Shown here one piece after another: positions 35,853 to 44,811 of a stretch of DNA of 64,000 nucleotides. How positions within the stretch are numbered: position 1 is the first letter of the stretch; the number at the start of each line of letters is the position of its first letter. Location of the stretch: positions 1-64,000 of the forward strand of contig NZ_AGUF01000039.1 of the NCBI RefSeq assembly GCF_000236785.1, read 5' to 3'. The stretch comes from Achromobacter arsenitoxydans SY8. Lineage in GTDB: Bacteria; Pseudomonadota; Gammaproteobacteria; Burkholderiales; Burkholderiaceae_B. Under the pieces are notes generated by a model. That model did not search any database, was not told where the DNA came from, and worked only from the letters and a program-made list of their open reading frames with translations. The position numbers and the translations under genes are program-made.

Positions 35853-37042
35853 GCCGCCTGGACCGCTGCCTGTCGGTGGGCGACTTTGAACGTGAAGCGC
35901 GGCGCATCATGCCGCGCTGCGTCGAAGGCTACATCTGCGGCGGCACCGAAGACGGCGAGTCGCTGGCCGAAAGCCTGCGCGCCCCTCGCGGCATCGGCTT
36001 TCGTCCGCGCGGGCTGCGTGTCGTGGACCAGCGCAGCAGCCAGGTCAGCCTGTTCGGCGAGGACTACGCCATGCCCGTCGGCTTCGCGCCCACCGGGTTT
36101 TCGGCCATCGTCATGCACGAATGCGATCTGGCGCTGGCGCGCGCGGCCCAGGACGCCCGGATTCCCTTCATCATCAGCGGCGCCTCCAGCGTGCCGCTCG
36201 AACGCCTGCAGGAAGCCACCGGCAACCGCTGCTGGTACCAGGCCTACCTGCCGGGCAATATCGAGCGCATCGGCAAGCTGATGGCGCGGTTGCGCCAGGC
36301 CCGCATTCCTGTCCTGGTCGTGACCATCGACACCTGCGTCGGCGCCAACCGCGAGAACCTGCAGCGCCTGGCTTTCACGGTGCCGTTCAAGATGAGCGCA
36401 AGGGTCGTCCTGGACGGCATGCTGCATCCGCGCTGGACCCTGAACGTTTTCATGCGCACGCTACTGGGCAGCGGCGTGCCCCGTTTCTCGAATCTGTACG
36501 AGGACATCGGTCCGCCGATCACGCAGGACCCGCCCAACGGCTTTCGCGGCGAACGCGACAAGTTGTCGTGGGAACACATTCGCTGGATCCGCGACAACTG
36601 GCCCGGCAAGCTGGTGCTGAAGGGCGTCATGCATCCCGACGACGCGCGGCTGGCCTGCGCGGCCGGCGCCGACGGCGTGATCGTGTCGAACCACGGCGGC
36701 CGCCAGCTCGACGGCTGCATTTCGCCCTTGCAGGCGCTGCCCGACGTCGTGGCGGCGGTGCCGCCTGGCTACCCCGTGATGGTCGACGGCGGCTTCCGGC
36801 GCGGTTCCGACGTGCTCAAGGCGGTGGCGCAGGGCGCGCGCATGGTATTTACCGGCAGGCCTCAACTCTTCGGCGCGGCGGTGGCCGGCGCCGCCGGCAT
36901 CCGCAAGGTGGCCGATATTTTCCGCAGCGAAATCTCGACCAACATGGCGCTGCTAGGCTGCGGCACGCTTGCCGACGTCACACCAGACCTGATCGCGCCG
37001 GTGAGCGCGGCTGGTTCCTGGCGGCCACAGGCCGCCGCGTAA
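35849..37042 (+). CDS. FMN-dependent alpha-hydroxy-acid dehydrogenase (LldD family)
   Basis: A 397-residue TIM-barrel flavoprotein oxidising a 2-hydroxyacid to a 2-oxoacid. The FMN/substrate segments VGFAPTGFSAIVM, IISGASSVPLE, the catalytic-His block VSNHGGRQLDGC and DGGFRRGSDVLKAV-QGARMVFTGR match the L-lactate/mandelate/glycolate oxidase family. It overlaps hglS by four bases. This is notable because HglS makes the D isomer of 2-hydroxyglutarate whereas LldD-family enzymes usually act on L isomers. The substrate is therefore an open question. The C-terminus is slightly extended. Confidence 0.88.
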   Translation: MSRLDRCLSVGDFEREARRIMPRCVEGYICGGTEDGESLAESLRAPRGIGFRPRGLRVVDQRSSQVSLFGEDYAMPVGFAPTGFSAIVMHECDLALARAAQDARIPFIISGASSVPLERLQEATGNRCWYQAYLPGNIERIGKLMARLRQARIPVLVVTIDTCVGANRENLQRLAFTVPFKMSARVVLDGMLHPRWTLNVFMRTLLGSGVPRFSNLYEDIGPPITQDPPNGFRGERDKLSWEHIRWIRDNWPGKLVLKGVMHPDDARLACAAGADGVIVSNHGGRQLDGCISPLQALPDVVAAVPPGYPVMVDGGFRRGSDVLKAVAQGARMVFTGRPQLFGAAVAGAAGIRKVADIFRSEISTNMALLGCGTLADVTPDLIAPVSAAGSWRPQAAA

Positions 37043-37127
37043 TCCCCGCCGGGCCGGCAGGCCCGGACAACAACAAAAAATGGCGCGCACGTCCCGTCGC
37101 GCCCGATCGTTCTCAAAAGGAGGAAAC

Positions 37128-38117
37128 ATGAGAAAAATCTATTCCAGGCTGGCTGGCGCAGCCGCGGTGCTGGCGTGCTTCGCGTCGGGAGCCGTCCAGG
37201 CTCAGGCGAACGCCTATCCAACCAAGCCGGTCCGTCTGGTCGTGGGCTATGCCCCCGGCGGCACGACCGACATCAGCGCCCGCATGATTGCGGATGTGCT
37301 GGGCAAGGAATTCGGCCAGACCTTCGTCGTGGAGAACAAGCCCGGCGCCAACAGCAATATTGGCGCGGAATCTGTCGCCCGCGCGCCCGCCGACGGCTAC
37401 ACCCTGTTCGTGGGGTCGATCTCCACCGCGATCAACCAGTCGTTGTATTCCAAGATGTCCTATGACGCCCTCAAGGACCTGGACGCCGTCGCGCTGCTGA
37501 ATGTGGTGCCGAACATCCTGGCGGTCAATGCCAACGTGCCGGTCAAGACCGTCCAGGAGTACATCGACTACGCCAAGAAGAATCCCGGCAAGCTGACCTG
37601 CGCGTCGCCCGGCAACGGCTCGTCCGCCCACCTGGGCTGCGAGCTGTTCAAGATGAAGACCGGCATCGACATCCTGCACGTGCCGTACCGCGGCAGCGGC
37701 CCGGCCGTGGCCGACCTGCTGGGCGGGCAGGTGGATTCCATCTTCGACAACCTGCCGCCGCTGCTGCCGCACGTGCGCGCCGGCAAGCTGACCGGGCTGG
37801 CCGTCACCACCGGCAGCCGCGTCCCGTTCGCCCCCGAAATCCCGACCATCGCCGAATCCGGCGTGCCGGGCTTCGACGTGGCGGCCTGGTTCGGCCTGTT
37901 CGCCCCGGCCGGCACCCCGCCGGAGATCGTGCAAAAGGTCAACGCCGCCATCAACAAGGCGCTGACGTCTGATCCCGCCCTGGCCGCCAGCTACCAGACC
38001 AATGGCTTCCTGCTGCCCCCGCCGCCCAACACCCCGCAGGCATTCAAGGCCTTCATGGAAAGCGAAACCCGCAAGTGGGGCGAAGTGGTCAAGGCGACGA
38101 ACCTGCAGATCAACTGA
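37128..38117 (+). CDS. Bug-family periplasmic substrate-binding protein (TctC-like)
   Basis: A 329-residue exported protein; the signal peptide ends near VQAQANA and is followed by YPTKPVRLVVGYAPGGTTDISARM, the Bug-family start. Later family segments HVPYRGSGPAVADLLGGQVD and GLFAPAGTPPEIV are clear. AAGGAGG precedes the ATG. It closes the LysR/hglS/hydroxyacid dehydrogenase set and may bind their carboxylate substrate. It has no adjacent membrane subunits. Confidence 0.92.
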   Translation: MRKIYSRLAGAAAVLACFASGAVQAQANAYPTKPVRLVVGYAPGGTTDISARMIADVLGKEFGQTFVVENKPGANSNIGAESVARAPADGYTLFVGSISTAINQSLYSKMSYDALKDLDAVALLNVVPNILAVNANVPVKTVQEYIDYAKKNPGKLTCASPGNGSSAHLGCELFKMKTGIDILHVPYRGSGPAVADLLGGQVDSIFDNLPPLLPHVRAGKLTGLAVTTGSRVPFAPEIPTIAESGVPGFDVAAWFGLFAPAGTPPEIVQKVNAAINKALTSDPALAASYQTNGFLLPPPPNTPQAFKAFMESETRKWGEVVKATNLQIN

Positions 38118-38185
38118 TCGGACGGTCCCCGCGGCGGCGTCATCGGCCGGCCCTGGGGACGCTTTCACGGATAAAACGGGACGGG

Positions 38186-38215
38186 TTCCCCGCATTCCGA
38201 TTTACGTGATAGAAT
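38186..38215 (+). promoter_or_regulatory. Candidate promoter of tRNA-Leu(GAG)
   Basis: -10 TAGAAT at 38210-38215 with a weak TTCCCC at 18-bp spacing, 41 bp upstream of the tRNA 5' end. Confidence 0.4.
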
Positions 38216-38256
38216 GCTCGACTTTCCAGGAAGGTATGCCTTTCTGGGATGGTCAA

Positions 38257-38341
38257 GCCGACGTGGTGAAATTGGTAGACACGCTATCTTGAGGGGGTAG
38301 TGGCGAAAGCTGTGCGAGTTCGAGTCTCGCCGTCGGCACCA
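38257..38341 (+). tRNA. tRNA-Leu(GAG)
   Basis: A complete 85-nt class II tRNA: acceptor GCCGACG/CGTCGGC, D-arm GGTAGAC, anticodon stem CTATC/GGTAG with loop TTGAGGG giving anticodon GAG, variable arm, T-loop TTCGAGT and encoded CCA (38339-38341). Unlike the tRNA-Leu(UAA) at 22.2 kb it has no intron. In E. coli the same isoacceptor gene (leuU) is next to secG; here 4.9 kb of catabolic genes separate them. Confidence 0.97.
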
Positions 38342-38356
38342 GAATTCCTCGCAAAT

Positions 38357-38391
38357 AACCCGCAATCCTCGCAAGGGGGTGCGGGTTTTTT
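38357..38391 (+). terminator. Intrinsic terminator after tRNA-Leu(GAG)
   Basis: AACCCGCA (38357-38364) pairs with TGCGGGTT (38380-38387) and is followed by TTTT; the terminator begins 16 bases after CCA. Confidence 0.85.
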
Positions 38392-38664
38392 GTTGCCTGG
38401 AGCAGCCGTAGACCGAGCGAACCGTGACCTGGACGCAACGAAAAGCGGCGCTTGACTGGTGGAAAACACATTTCCAGATTGGGAAACAACGGGCTTAGCC
38501 GCCAGCTGCGCAGCAACAGCGCGGATATTTCGGCGAATTTCGCTTCGCCGGCGGCCGATCGGCGCTTGTGCCGCCGGGGTCGCGCGAATACCATGTTGCC
38601 ACTACGCCATCAAGACTCCAGGCAACCATTCGTTCAGGTCGAAGTGTTGCCTTCATATTTCCCT
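38392..38664. other. Intergenic region before the glycosyltransferase gene
   Basis: About 270 bp with no family-recognisable coding. The glycosyltransferase frame is open back to 38452 but the residues before 38665 are not family-like. Base composition is mixed and less GC-rich near 38590-38670. It presumably holds the glycosyltransferase promoter. Confidence 0.5.
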
Positions 38665-39810
38665 ATGTCTTCTGAAAATCCACGATCTTTGCGCATCGCC
38701 CATGCCGAAGCCGCTTTAGGCTTTGCCGGCCAGGAACGCCGAATCCTCAAAGAAATGCAGGCCATGCGTGATCGCGGGCATCACGTGGAACTGATATGCC
38801 GGCCAGAGGCGAAACTCGTCCAGGCTGCAACCGAGGCGGGAATCACTGTCCATACGCTGCGCATGGGGGGCTTGATGAACCTGCTGCGCGGCGCGCCGCA
38901 GGTGGCCCGCATTTTGCGCAAGGGGCGCTTCGATGTCCTCAATACCCATAGCCGCATTGACACGCTGCTGGCCGGTATGGGGGCTCGCATGGCGGGCACG
39001 CCTTTGATCGTACGTACGCGCCACTTGACCAATCGCGTCAATTCCATGCTGGCGTACACCTGGATTCCGCATCGGATCACCACGGTCAGCAATCATGTCC
39101 GGGGATACCTGATCGAGCGCGGCGTGCCTGCAGCGCGGGTGGAGACCGTCTACTCGCCCATCAAGTTGCCCCCGCCCGATCTTCGATCCGGCCTGCGGGA
39201 AGAGTTGAACCTGCCCGCCAATGCCATCGTGGTGTGTTGTGTCGCCATTCTCAGGGCCACCAAGGGACACCGCGAACTGATCGAAGCGCTGCGGCCCTTG
39301 ATGGCGGAGCGGCCTGAGGTGCACCTGGTCCTGGTCGGCAACGGATCGCCGTTGTTCGAGCAACTGCAGGCGCTCATCACGGAAATCGGACTGGCCGATC
39401 GCATCCACATGCTGGGATTCCGGAATGACGTGCACGCCATTCTGGCCGGCAGCGACATTTTTGCCCTGGCTACGCAGAAAGAGGCGTCGGGCACGGTATA
39501 TGTCGAGGCTGCAGCCGCCGGCCTTCCCGTCGTCGGCGTCGACGTTGGCGGCGTCAGCGAAATGGTCAATGACGGCGAGACGGGCATCCTGGTGCCGGCA
39601 GGCGATGTCGTGAAGCTCAGGGAGGCCCTGGCCAGCCTGATCGACGATGACAAGCTGCGGGCGCGCATGGGAGAGGCGGGCAGGCGCATGGCGTATGCCG
39701 AGGGAAAATTCTCCCTGGCGGGGCTGGGTGCTCGCACCGAACAGGTTTACGAAGCATGGCTCGCGCAGCGCGGATCCCCGGGCTTGGCCGCGATGCAGCA
39801 GTCAAGCTGA
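38665..39810 (+). CDS. Glycosyltransferase family 4 (GT-B fold)
   Basis: A 381-residue enzyme. The N-terminal acceptor domain has the short GGQE-like motif GFAGQERRILKEMQAM, and the C-terminal donor domain has the family block KEASGTVYVEAAAAGLPVVGVDVGGVSEMVNDGETGILV with the E-x7-E nucleotide-sugar motif. It should transfer a sugar from a nucleotide donor to a lipid or glycan at the cytoplasmic face, most likely for LPS or an exopolysaccharide. A YrbL-like gene follows after nine bases, so they form a two-gene unit on the 3' side of tRNA-Leu(GAG). Confidence 0.88.
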   Translation: MSSENPRSLRIAHAEAALGFAGQERRILKEMQAMRDRGHHVELICRPEAKLVQAATEAGITVHTLRMGGLMNLLRGAPQVARILRKGRFDVLNTHSRIDTLLAGMGARMAGTPLIVRTRHLTNRVNSMLAYTWIPHRITTVSNHVRGYLIERGVPAARVETVYSPIKLPPPDLRSGLREELNLPANAIVVCCVAILRATKGHRELIEALRPLMAERPEVHLVLVGNGSPLFEQLQALITEIGLADRIHMLGFRNDVHAILAGSDIFALATQKEASGTVYVEAAAAGLPVVGVDVGGVSEMVNDGETGILVPAGDVVKLREALASLIDDDKLRARMGEAGRRMAYAEGKFSLAGLGARTEQVYEAWLAQRGSPGLAAMQQSS

Positions 39811-39819
39811 GGGATCGAC

Positions 39820-40563
39820 ATGTTGAATGTATCCGTCCGGAAAAAAGTGGCCAACGCGGCGACCTCCTTGGGGGGTATGGAAGTCATGCTTCAGCAGAAG
39901 TTCTTCCCCGTAACGTCATCCGACCCGTTCGAGGTCCTGGACTTGAGACCGCTCGCCATTGCCGCGGCAGGCAGCGAGCGTGATGTGTACCTGCACCCCA
40001 CCGACACAGCCCTGCTCATCAAAACCGTCAACTGGGCCCGCAGCAGCCAGATTCACCGCAAGCGCCATTGGTACAAGCGTTTCCAGCGCGAGGGCGGCAA
40101 TCGGGTCATCATCGCCGAAACCGTCGAGTACATAGCGACTTCGACCCGGCAATCCGCCATCACGGGCAATTCGCTGATGGCGCGCATCTTCGGCTTGGTG
40201 TTGACGTCGAAGGGGCTGGGTCTGGTGGTGGAGCGTATCGTCGACGCGCATGGAAATCTGGCGCCCACCCTGAAAGAGGTGGTGGCGCGGCAAGGATTCA
40301 ATCCAGAGCTTCGCCGCCGCGTGGAAGAGTTTGTCATGGCGCTGATCGACGCCCACGTCATCTTCAACGACGTGAGCGCCAGCAACATCGTCGTGGGCTT
40401 CAATGCCAGCGGGCGGGAAGGCCTTTACCTGGTGGACGGATACGGTTCCAAGCAACTGATTCCGGTGTATTCCTGGAGCAAGGCGCTGAACGCCCGGCGT
40501 ATCCTGCGCAGATACGACAACATGGCTAAGAAGCTCATGGCGGCGAGCGACCGTCTGAAGTAA
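39820..40563 (+). CDS. YrbL/InaA-like kinase-fold protein
   Basis: A 247-residue protein resembling the PhoP-regulated YrbL family. It has an atypical kinase-like core: a candidate catalytic loop FNDVSASNIVV (near residue 185, corresponding to H-x-D-x4-N) and LVDGYGSKQLIP in the position of the metal-binding D-x-G. Relatives of this fold include LPS core kinases. Being paired with a glycosyltransferase, a role in modifying LPS core or another surface glycan is a reasonable guess but unproven. It converges on the XRE gene with 4 bp between. Confidence 0.7.
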   Translation: MLNVSVRKKVANAATSLGGMEVMLQQKFFPVTSSDPFEVLDLRPLAIAAAGSERDVYLHPTDTALLIKTVNWARSSQIHRKRHWYKRFQREGGNRVIIAETVEYIATSTRQSAITGNSLMARIFGLVLTSKGLGLVVERIVDAHGNLAPTLKEVVARQGFNPELRRRVEEFVMALIDAHVIFNDVSASNIVVGFNASGREGLYLVDGYGSKQLIPVYSWSKALNARRILRRYDNMAKKLMAASDRLK

Positions 40564-40567
40564 GGGT

Positions 40568-41197
40568 TCAGCCCTTCAAGCGCTCCGGCACATCCTCCAT
40601 ATCGCTGCACACCGCCAGCACCTCGGCCGGCTTCCGGCTCAGCGACAGATACACGTGTCCGATGCTGCTGTCGAAATACGCCGACTCCAGCCGGCTGAGC
40701 ACGACGCTGTCGCCGTTTTCAAACTGGATGCGGACCTTGCCGGACAGCACCACGACGAATTCCTGCCCCGGGTGACGGATGTAGTCTTCGAATTCCACCA
40801 CCTTGCGCGAGTCGATCATGGCGACCATCGGCAGCATCTTCTTGCCGGGGTATTCGCCCATCAGCAGGCGATAGTGGTAGTTCTCGGTGATGTAGTCGCG
40901 GGCGTCGCTGAGCCTGTTCTTGACGTAGGTGGGCGCGACGGCGGCCTGGGAGGCGTCGCGCAGCATGAACATGCGGGTCATGTCGATGTCGAGCGCGCGG
41001 GCCAGGGCGGCGAATTTTTCGTAGCTGAGGGCGATCTGCCCGAGTTCGGCCTTGGACAGGGTCGATACCGCAATGCCGCTGGATTTGGACAGCGCCTGCA
41101 GGGTCATTTTCCTGGCCTTGCGCTCGGCGCGCAGGCGGGCGCCCATTTCTTCCTTGCCCACGATTTCGGGCGGGGATGTATTGCCGGTTGGGGCCAT
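40568..41197 (-). CDS. XRE-family regulator with C-terminal cupin sensor domain
   Basis: A 209-residue regulator. A helix-turn-helix of the lambda-repressor type occupies residues about 18-72 (LRAERKARKMTLQALSKSSGIAVSTLSKAELGQ), and a small cupin barrel the C-terminal 80 (GQEFVVVLSGKVRIQFENGDSVVL). PuuR-like proteins of this build sense amino acids, polyamines or their derivatives. It is the last gene of the ten-gene minus-strand operon and the only regulator in it, so it probably controls that operon, perhaps through the inverted repeat at 51467-51494. Confidence 0.9.
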   Translation of the reverse strand: MAPTGNTSPPEIVGKEEMGARLRAERKARKMTLQALSKSSGIAVSTLSKAELGQIALSYEKFAALARALDIDMTRMFMLRDASQAAVAPTYVKNRLSDARDYITENYHYRLLMGEYPGKKMLPMVAMIDSRKVVEFEDYIRHPGQEFVVVLSGKVRIQFENGDSVVLSRLESAYFDSSIGHVYLSLSRKPAEVLAVCSDMEDVPERLKG

Positions 41198-41318
41198 GTG
41201 GCGGTCTGGCTTCTAGGGTTGAGGGCTGGGGCAGGGCCCGCAAGCCCCGCCGCGTCTAGCCGGATTGTAAGGGCTGGTCTGGTTCAGGCGGCCGGCCAGG
41301 CGCCGGTGCGTTCGGCGA

Positions 41319-42773
41319 TCATGCGGCGCTCCGGTGCAATACGCGGCCGGCGTGCTGCCCGGTGAAGGCCTGGTCTTCCCAGACCGGGGCGCCGTTGACG
41401 AAAACCGAATGAATCCCGGCGGCGCGTTCGGTGGGGCGCTCGAAGGTGGCCGCATCCGCCACGGTGGCGGGGTCAAAGACCACCAGGTCGGCGTAGTAGC
41501 CGGGCTGCACCTGGCCGCGTTCGGCAAGGCCGAACTTGGCGGCGGTCAGGCCCGTCATCTTCCAGACGGCGGTTTCCAGCGGGAACAGGCCCAGGTCGCG
41601 CGAGTAGTGGCCCAGCACGCGGGGGAAGGTGCCCCATAGCCGGGGATGCGGACGCTCGTCGTGGGGCAGACCGTCCGAGCCGATCATGGTGGGGCCGAAT
41701 TTCAGGATGCGCTGCACGTCGGGCTCGTCCATCATGAAGTAGATGGCGCCCGCAGGCTGCAGGTCTGGCACCACGTCGTATTTGGATTTGCCGCGTTCCG
41801 CCGCGACTTCGTCCAGGTCGCGCCCGCTCAGTTCGGGATAGGGCTTGCACCAGGTAATGATGGTGCGGCCGGCCAGCAGCACGCGGTCCTGCTTGAGCAT
41901 GGTGGAGCCCGCCACGTAGGGATAGGCGTCCAGCGAGACATCCTGCCTGGCCATGGCGGCTTCGATCAGGGGCAGGGTTTCCTGGGACCGACCGAAGTTG
42001 GGCTGGCCCATCACCTTGTGGTGGGAAATCACCACGGGCACGTCCAGTTCTCGGCCGATGCGGAAGGTCTCTTCCAGCGCCTGCACGATGTGTTCGCCCT
42101 CGTCGCGCATGTGCGTGGCGTAGATGCCGCCGTGGGTGTTGAGCGGACGGCAGACTTCGATGATCTCTTCGGTGGTGGCGCGAGCCGCGGGCGGGTAGAA
42201 GGTGCCGGTCGAGATGCCGATGGCGCCGCTGGCCAGGGCGTCGTCGGCCAGCGCCTGCATGGCCTGCACTTCGTCCGGGGTGGCTTCGCGCTGCAGGTCG
42301 GGCATGACGGCGGCGCGCAGCGTGGAGTGGCCCACCATGCAGGCGGCGTTGACGGCGGCGGGGGTGGCGCGCAGCGCGTCCAGATAGTCGGAGAAGCGCT
42401 CGAAGCGGTAGGAGCCGCCTTCGTCCAGCAGGTCCAGCGGCGCGGGCGGGTTGGCGTGGGCCAGCGGCGCGAGGCTGATGCCGCAGTTGCCGGTGACGAC
42501 GGTGGTGACGCCCTGCGAGATCTTGGGCGTCATGTCGCGCCGCCTGAGCAGGTAATTGTCGTCGTGCGTGTGCGAGTCGATGAAGCCGGGGGCGACCACC
42601 TTGCCCGACACGTCGATGCGGCGGCGGGCGGCGCTGGCGGTCAGGTCGCCGACGGCGGCGATACGGTCGCCGCGCACGCCCACGTCGGCGCGCTGGCCGG
42701 GGGCGTTGGTGCCGTCGATGACGGTGCCGCCGGCAAGAATGTAGTCAAACGGGGTGGCGTCGTGCTGGGACAT
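41319..42773 (-). CDS. N-acyl-D-amino-acid deacylase (D-aminoacylase)
   Basis: A 484-residue zinc amidohydrolase that releases D-amino acids from N-acyl-D-amino acids. Metal-site residues match the Alcaligenes D-aminoacylase pattern: H68 and H70 in DSHTHDDNYLL, C97 in TGNCGIS, the VISHHKVMG histidines near residue 250 and ATHMRDEGE. Length is that of the family. It sits 21 bp downstream of the ABC-importer ATPase gene and 121 bp upstream of the XRE-cupin gene. Its presence is the key to reading this operon as a D-amino acid pathway. Confidence 0.93.
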   Translation of the reverse strand: MSQHDATPFDYILAGGTVIDGTNAPGQRADVGVRGDRIAAVGDLTASAARRRIDVSGKVVAPGFIDSHTHDDNYLLRRRDMTPKISQGVTTVVTGNCGISLAPLAHANPPAPLDLLDEGGSYRFERFSDYLDALRATPAAVNAACMVGHSTLRAAVMPDLQREATPDEVQAMQALADDALASGAIGISTGTFYPPAARATTEEIIEVCRPLNTHGGIYATHMRDEGEHIVQALEETFRIGRELDVPVVISHHKVMGQPNFGRSQETLPLIEAAMARQDVSLDAYPYVAGSTMLKQDRVLLAGRTIITWCKPYPELSGRDLDEVAAERGKSKYDVVPDLQPAGAIYFMMDEPDVQRILKFGPTMIGSDGLPHDERPHPRLWGTFPRVLGHYSRDLGLFPLETAVWKMTGLTAAKFGLAERGQVQPGYYADLVVFDPATVADAATFERPTERAAGIHSVFVNGAPVWEDQAFTGQHAGRVLHRSAA

Positions 42774-42794
42774 GCGTTTCTCCGGCGGATAGGG

Positions 42795-43793
42795 TCAGGC
42801 AAAGTGGCAGGCAACCTGCTGTTCGGCGGCGACTTGGCGGGGCAGGGGGGCTTCTTCGGCGCAGCGCGGCTGGGCCATCGGGCAACGGGTGCGGAACGCA
42901 CAGCCCGACGGCGGGGATAGCGGGCTGGGGATTTCGCCCTTCAAGACTTCGACCGGCGTGCGCTCGCCCTGGCGGGCGGACGGTACGGCCGCCAGCAGTG
43001 CGCGCGTGTAGGGGTGGGCCGGGCGGTCGAAGATGGCGTCGCGGGTGCCGATCTCCACGATCTTGCCCAGGTACATCACGGCCACGCGGTGACTGATGTG
43101 GCGCACCACGCTCAGGTCATGGGAGATGAACACGTAGGTCAGGCCCAGGTCGCGCTGCAGGTCCATGAGCAGGTTGATGACCTGCGCCTGGACCGACACG
43201 TCCAGGGCGGACACCGGCTCGTCGCAGACGATCAGGCCGGGGTCCAGCGCCAGGGCGCGCGCGATGACGATGCGCTGGCGCTGTCCGCCCGAGAATTCGT
43301 GCGGATAGCGGTCTGCGGCGTCGGGGCGCAGGCTGACGCGCGCCAGCAACTGCGCCACGCGTTCGCGGATGGCGGCGCGGTCGTGGCCGAAGTTGCGCAG
43401 CGGCTCGCCGATGATGTCGCGCACGCGCATGCGCGGGTTCATAGAAGAGAACGGGTCCTGGAAGATGAATTGCATGCGGCGGCGCATGGCGCGCAGCTGG
43501 CTGCTGTTCATCGTCGCCAGGTCCTCGCCTTCCAGCAGGATGCGGCCTTCGGTGGGATCGGTCAGGCGGATCAGGCACTTGCCGGTGGTGGACTTGCCGC
43601 AGCCGGATTCGCCGACCAGGCTCAGCGTCTGGCCGCGCGGGACCGACAGCGAAATGCCGTCGACGGCGCGCAGCACCCTGGCGCCGCCGCCGCTGTCCAC
43701 GGGGAAGTGCTTCTTCAGGCCGATGACTTCCAGCATGGGGACAGCGGTGGCCGCGGGCGCGGAAGAGGCAAGGGGGATGTCGTGCAGGTTCAT
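42795..43793 (-). CDS. dppF: Dipeptide/oligopeptide ABC transporter ATPase (DppF/OppF-like)
   Basis: A 332-residue ATPase energising peptide import. Walker [13 protein letters not shown] signature SGGQRQRI, Walker B GLIVCDEP and the switch His in ISHD are intact, and the C-terminal oligopeptide/dipeptide region includes DRPAHPYTRALLAAVPS and Cys residues (CAFRTRCPMAQPRC) of the iron-sulfur type found in Dpp ATPases. ATG 43793 is nine bases after the dppD stop; a longer frame to 44135 only overlaps dppD. Confidence 0.93.
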   Translation of the reverse strand: MNLHDIPLASSAPAATAVPMLEVIGLKKHFPVDSGGGARVLRAVDGISLSVPRGQTLSLVGESGCGKSTTGKCLIRLTDPTEGRILLEGEDLATMNSSQLRAMRRRMQFIFQDPFSSMNPRMRVRDIIGEPLRNFGHDRAAIRERVAQLLARVSLRPDAADRYPHEFSGGQRQRIVIARALALDPGLIVCDEPVSALDVSVQAQVINLLMDLQRDLGLTYVFISHDLSVVRHISHRVAVMYLGKIVEIGTRDAIFDRPAHPYTRALLAAVPSARQGERTPVEVLKGEIPSPLSPPSGCAFRTRCPMAQPRCAEEAPLPRQVAAEQQVACHFA

Positions 43794-43801
43794 GGCGGGT
43801 C

Positions 43802-44803
43802 TCACGCGGTCAGGGCGGCGGGCTCGGCCTGCCGGGCCCAGCACCAGACGCGGTGGCGGGCGCCGGCGTCGGTGGCGGATGGGGCCTCTTGGGCGCAGCG
43901 CGGCAGCGCCTGCGGGCAGCGCGCGGCGAAGGCGCAGCCGCGCGATTCGGGCGTTCTTACGGGGACGATGCCGGGCAGCTCGGCCAGCCGCGCCGTGTGG
44001 TCCTGGCCGTCCACGAAGTCCGGCAGCGACCGGATCAGCGCCTGCGTGTAGGGATGCTGCGGGCGGTCCAGGACGTCGTCCACGCTGCCTTCCTCGACCT
44101 TGCGGCCGGCGTACATCACGATCACGCGCTGGCACATCTGCGCGACCACGCCCAGGTCGTGCGTGATCAGCACGATGGCCGTGCCCAGCCGCGCCTGGAT
44201 GTCGCGCAGCAGGTGCAGGATCTGCGCTTGAATGGTCACGTCAAGCGCCGTGGTGGGTTCGTCCGCGATCAATACCTTCGGCTGGCAGGCCAGCGCCATC
44301 GCGATCATTGCGCGCTGGCGCATGCCGCCCGAGAGCTGGTAGGGATATTCGCGCACCCGGCGCGCCGGATCCGATATCTGCACCAGGTCCAGCAGCGCTT
44401 CGGCCTGCGCCAGCGCGTCGCGGCGCGACAGGCCCTGGTGCAGCATGAGCGACTCGCTGATCTGCTTGCCCACCGTGATCACGGGGTTCAGCGAGGTCAT
44501 GGGTTCCTGGAAGATCATCGAGATCTGGTTGCCGCGGATGGCGCGCATGGTCTTCTCGGGCAGCGCCAGCAGGTCGCGGCCGTCGAATTCGATGCTGCCG
44601 CCCGCGACGCGGCCGGGGGCGCGCAGCAGGCGCATGATGGACAGGGACGTGACGCTCTTGCCGCAGCCGGATTCGCCGACCAGACCCAGGGTTTCGCCGG
44701 GCAGGAGGTCGAACGAGAGCTTGTCGACGGCCAGGACGGTCGTGTCGTCGCCGTCGAAACAGGTGGTCAGGTCATGCACGCGCAGGACGGGATCGGGTTG
44801 CAT
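43802..44803 (-). CDS. dppD: Dipeptide/oligopeptide ABC transporter ATPase (DppD/OppD-like)
   Basis: A 333-residue ATPase, partner of the downstream DppF-like protein in a heterodimer. Walker [10 protein letters not shown], signature [14 protein letters not shown], Walker [16 protein letters not shown] and the C-terminal [15 protein letters not shown] with a Cys-rich segment [14 protein letters not shown] are present. It overlaps neither neighbour; gaps of eight bases on both sides show a compact operon. Confidence 0.94.
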   Translation of the reverse strand: MQPDPVLRVHDLTTCFDGDDTTVLAVDKLSFDLLPGETLGLVGESGCGKSVTSLSIMRLLRAPGRVAGGSIEFDGRDLLALPEKTMRAIRGNQISMIFQEPMTSLNPVITVGKQISESLMLHQGLSRRDALAQAEALLDLVQISDPARRVREYPYQLSGGMRQRAMIAMALACQPKVLIADEPTTALDVTIQAQILHLLRDIQARLGTAIVLITHDLGVVAQMCQRVIVMYAGRKVEEGSVDDVLDRPQHPYTQALIRSLPDFVDGQDHTARLAELPGIVPVRTPESRGCAFAARCPQALPRCAQEAPSATDAGARHRVWCWARQAEPAALTA

Positions 44804-44811
44804 GTGCGCTC

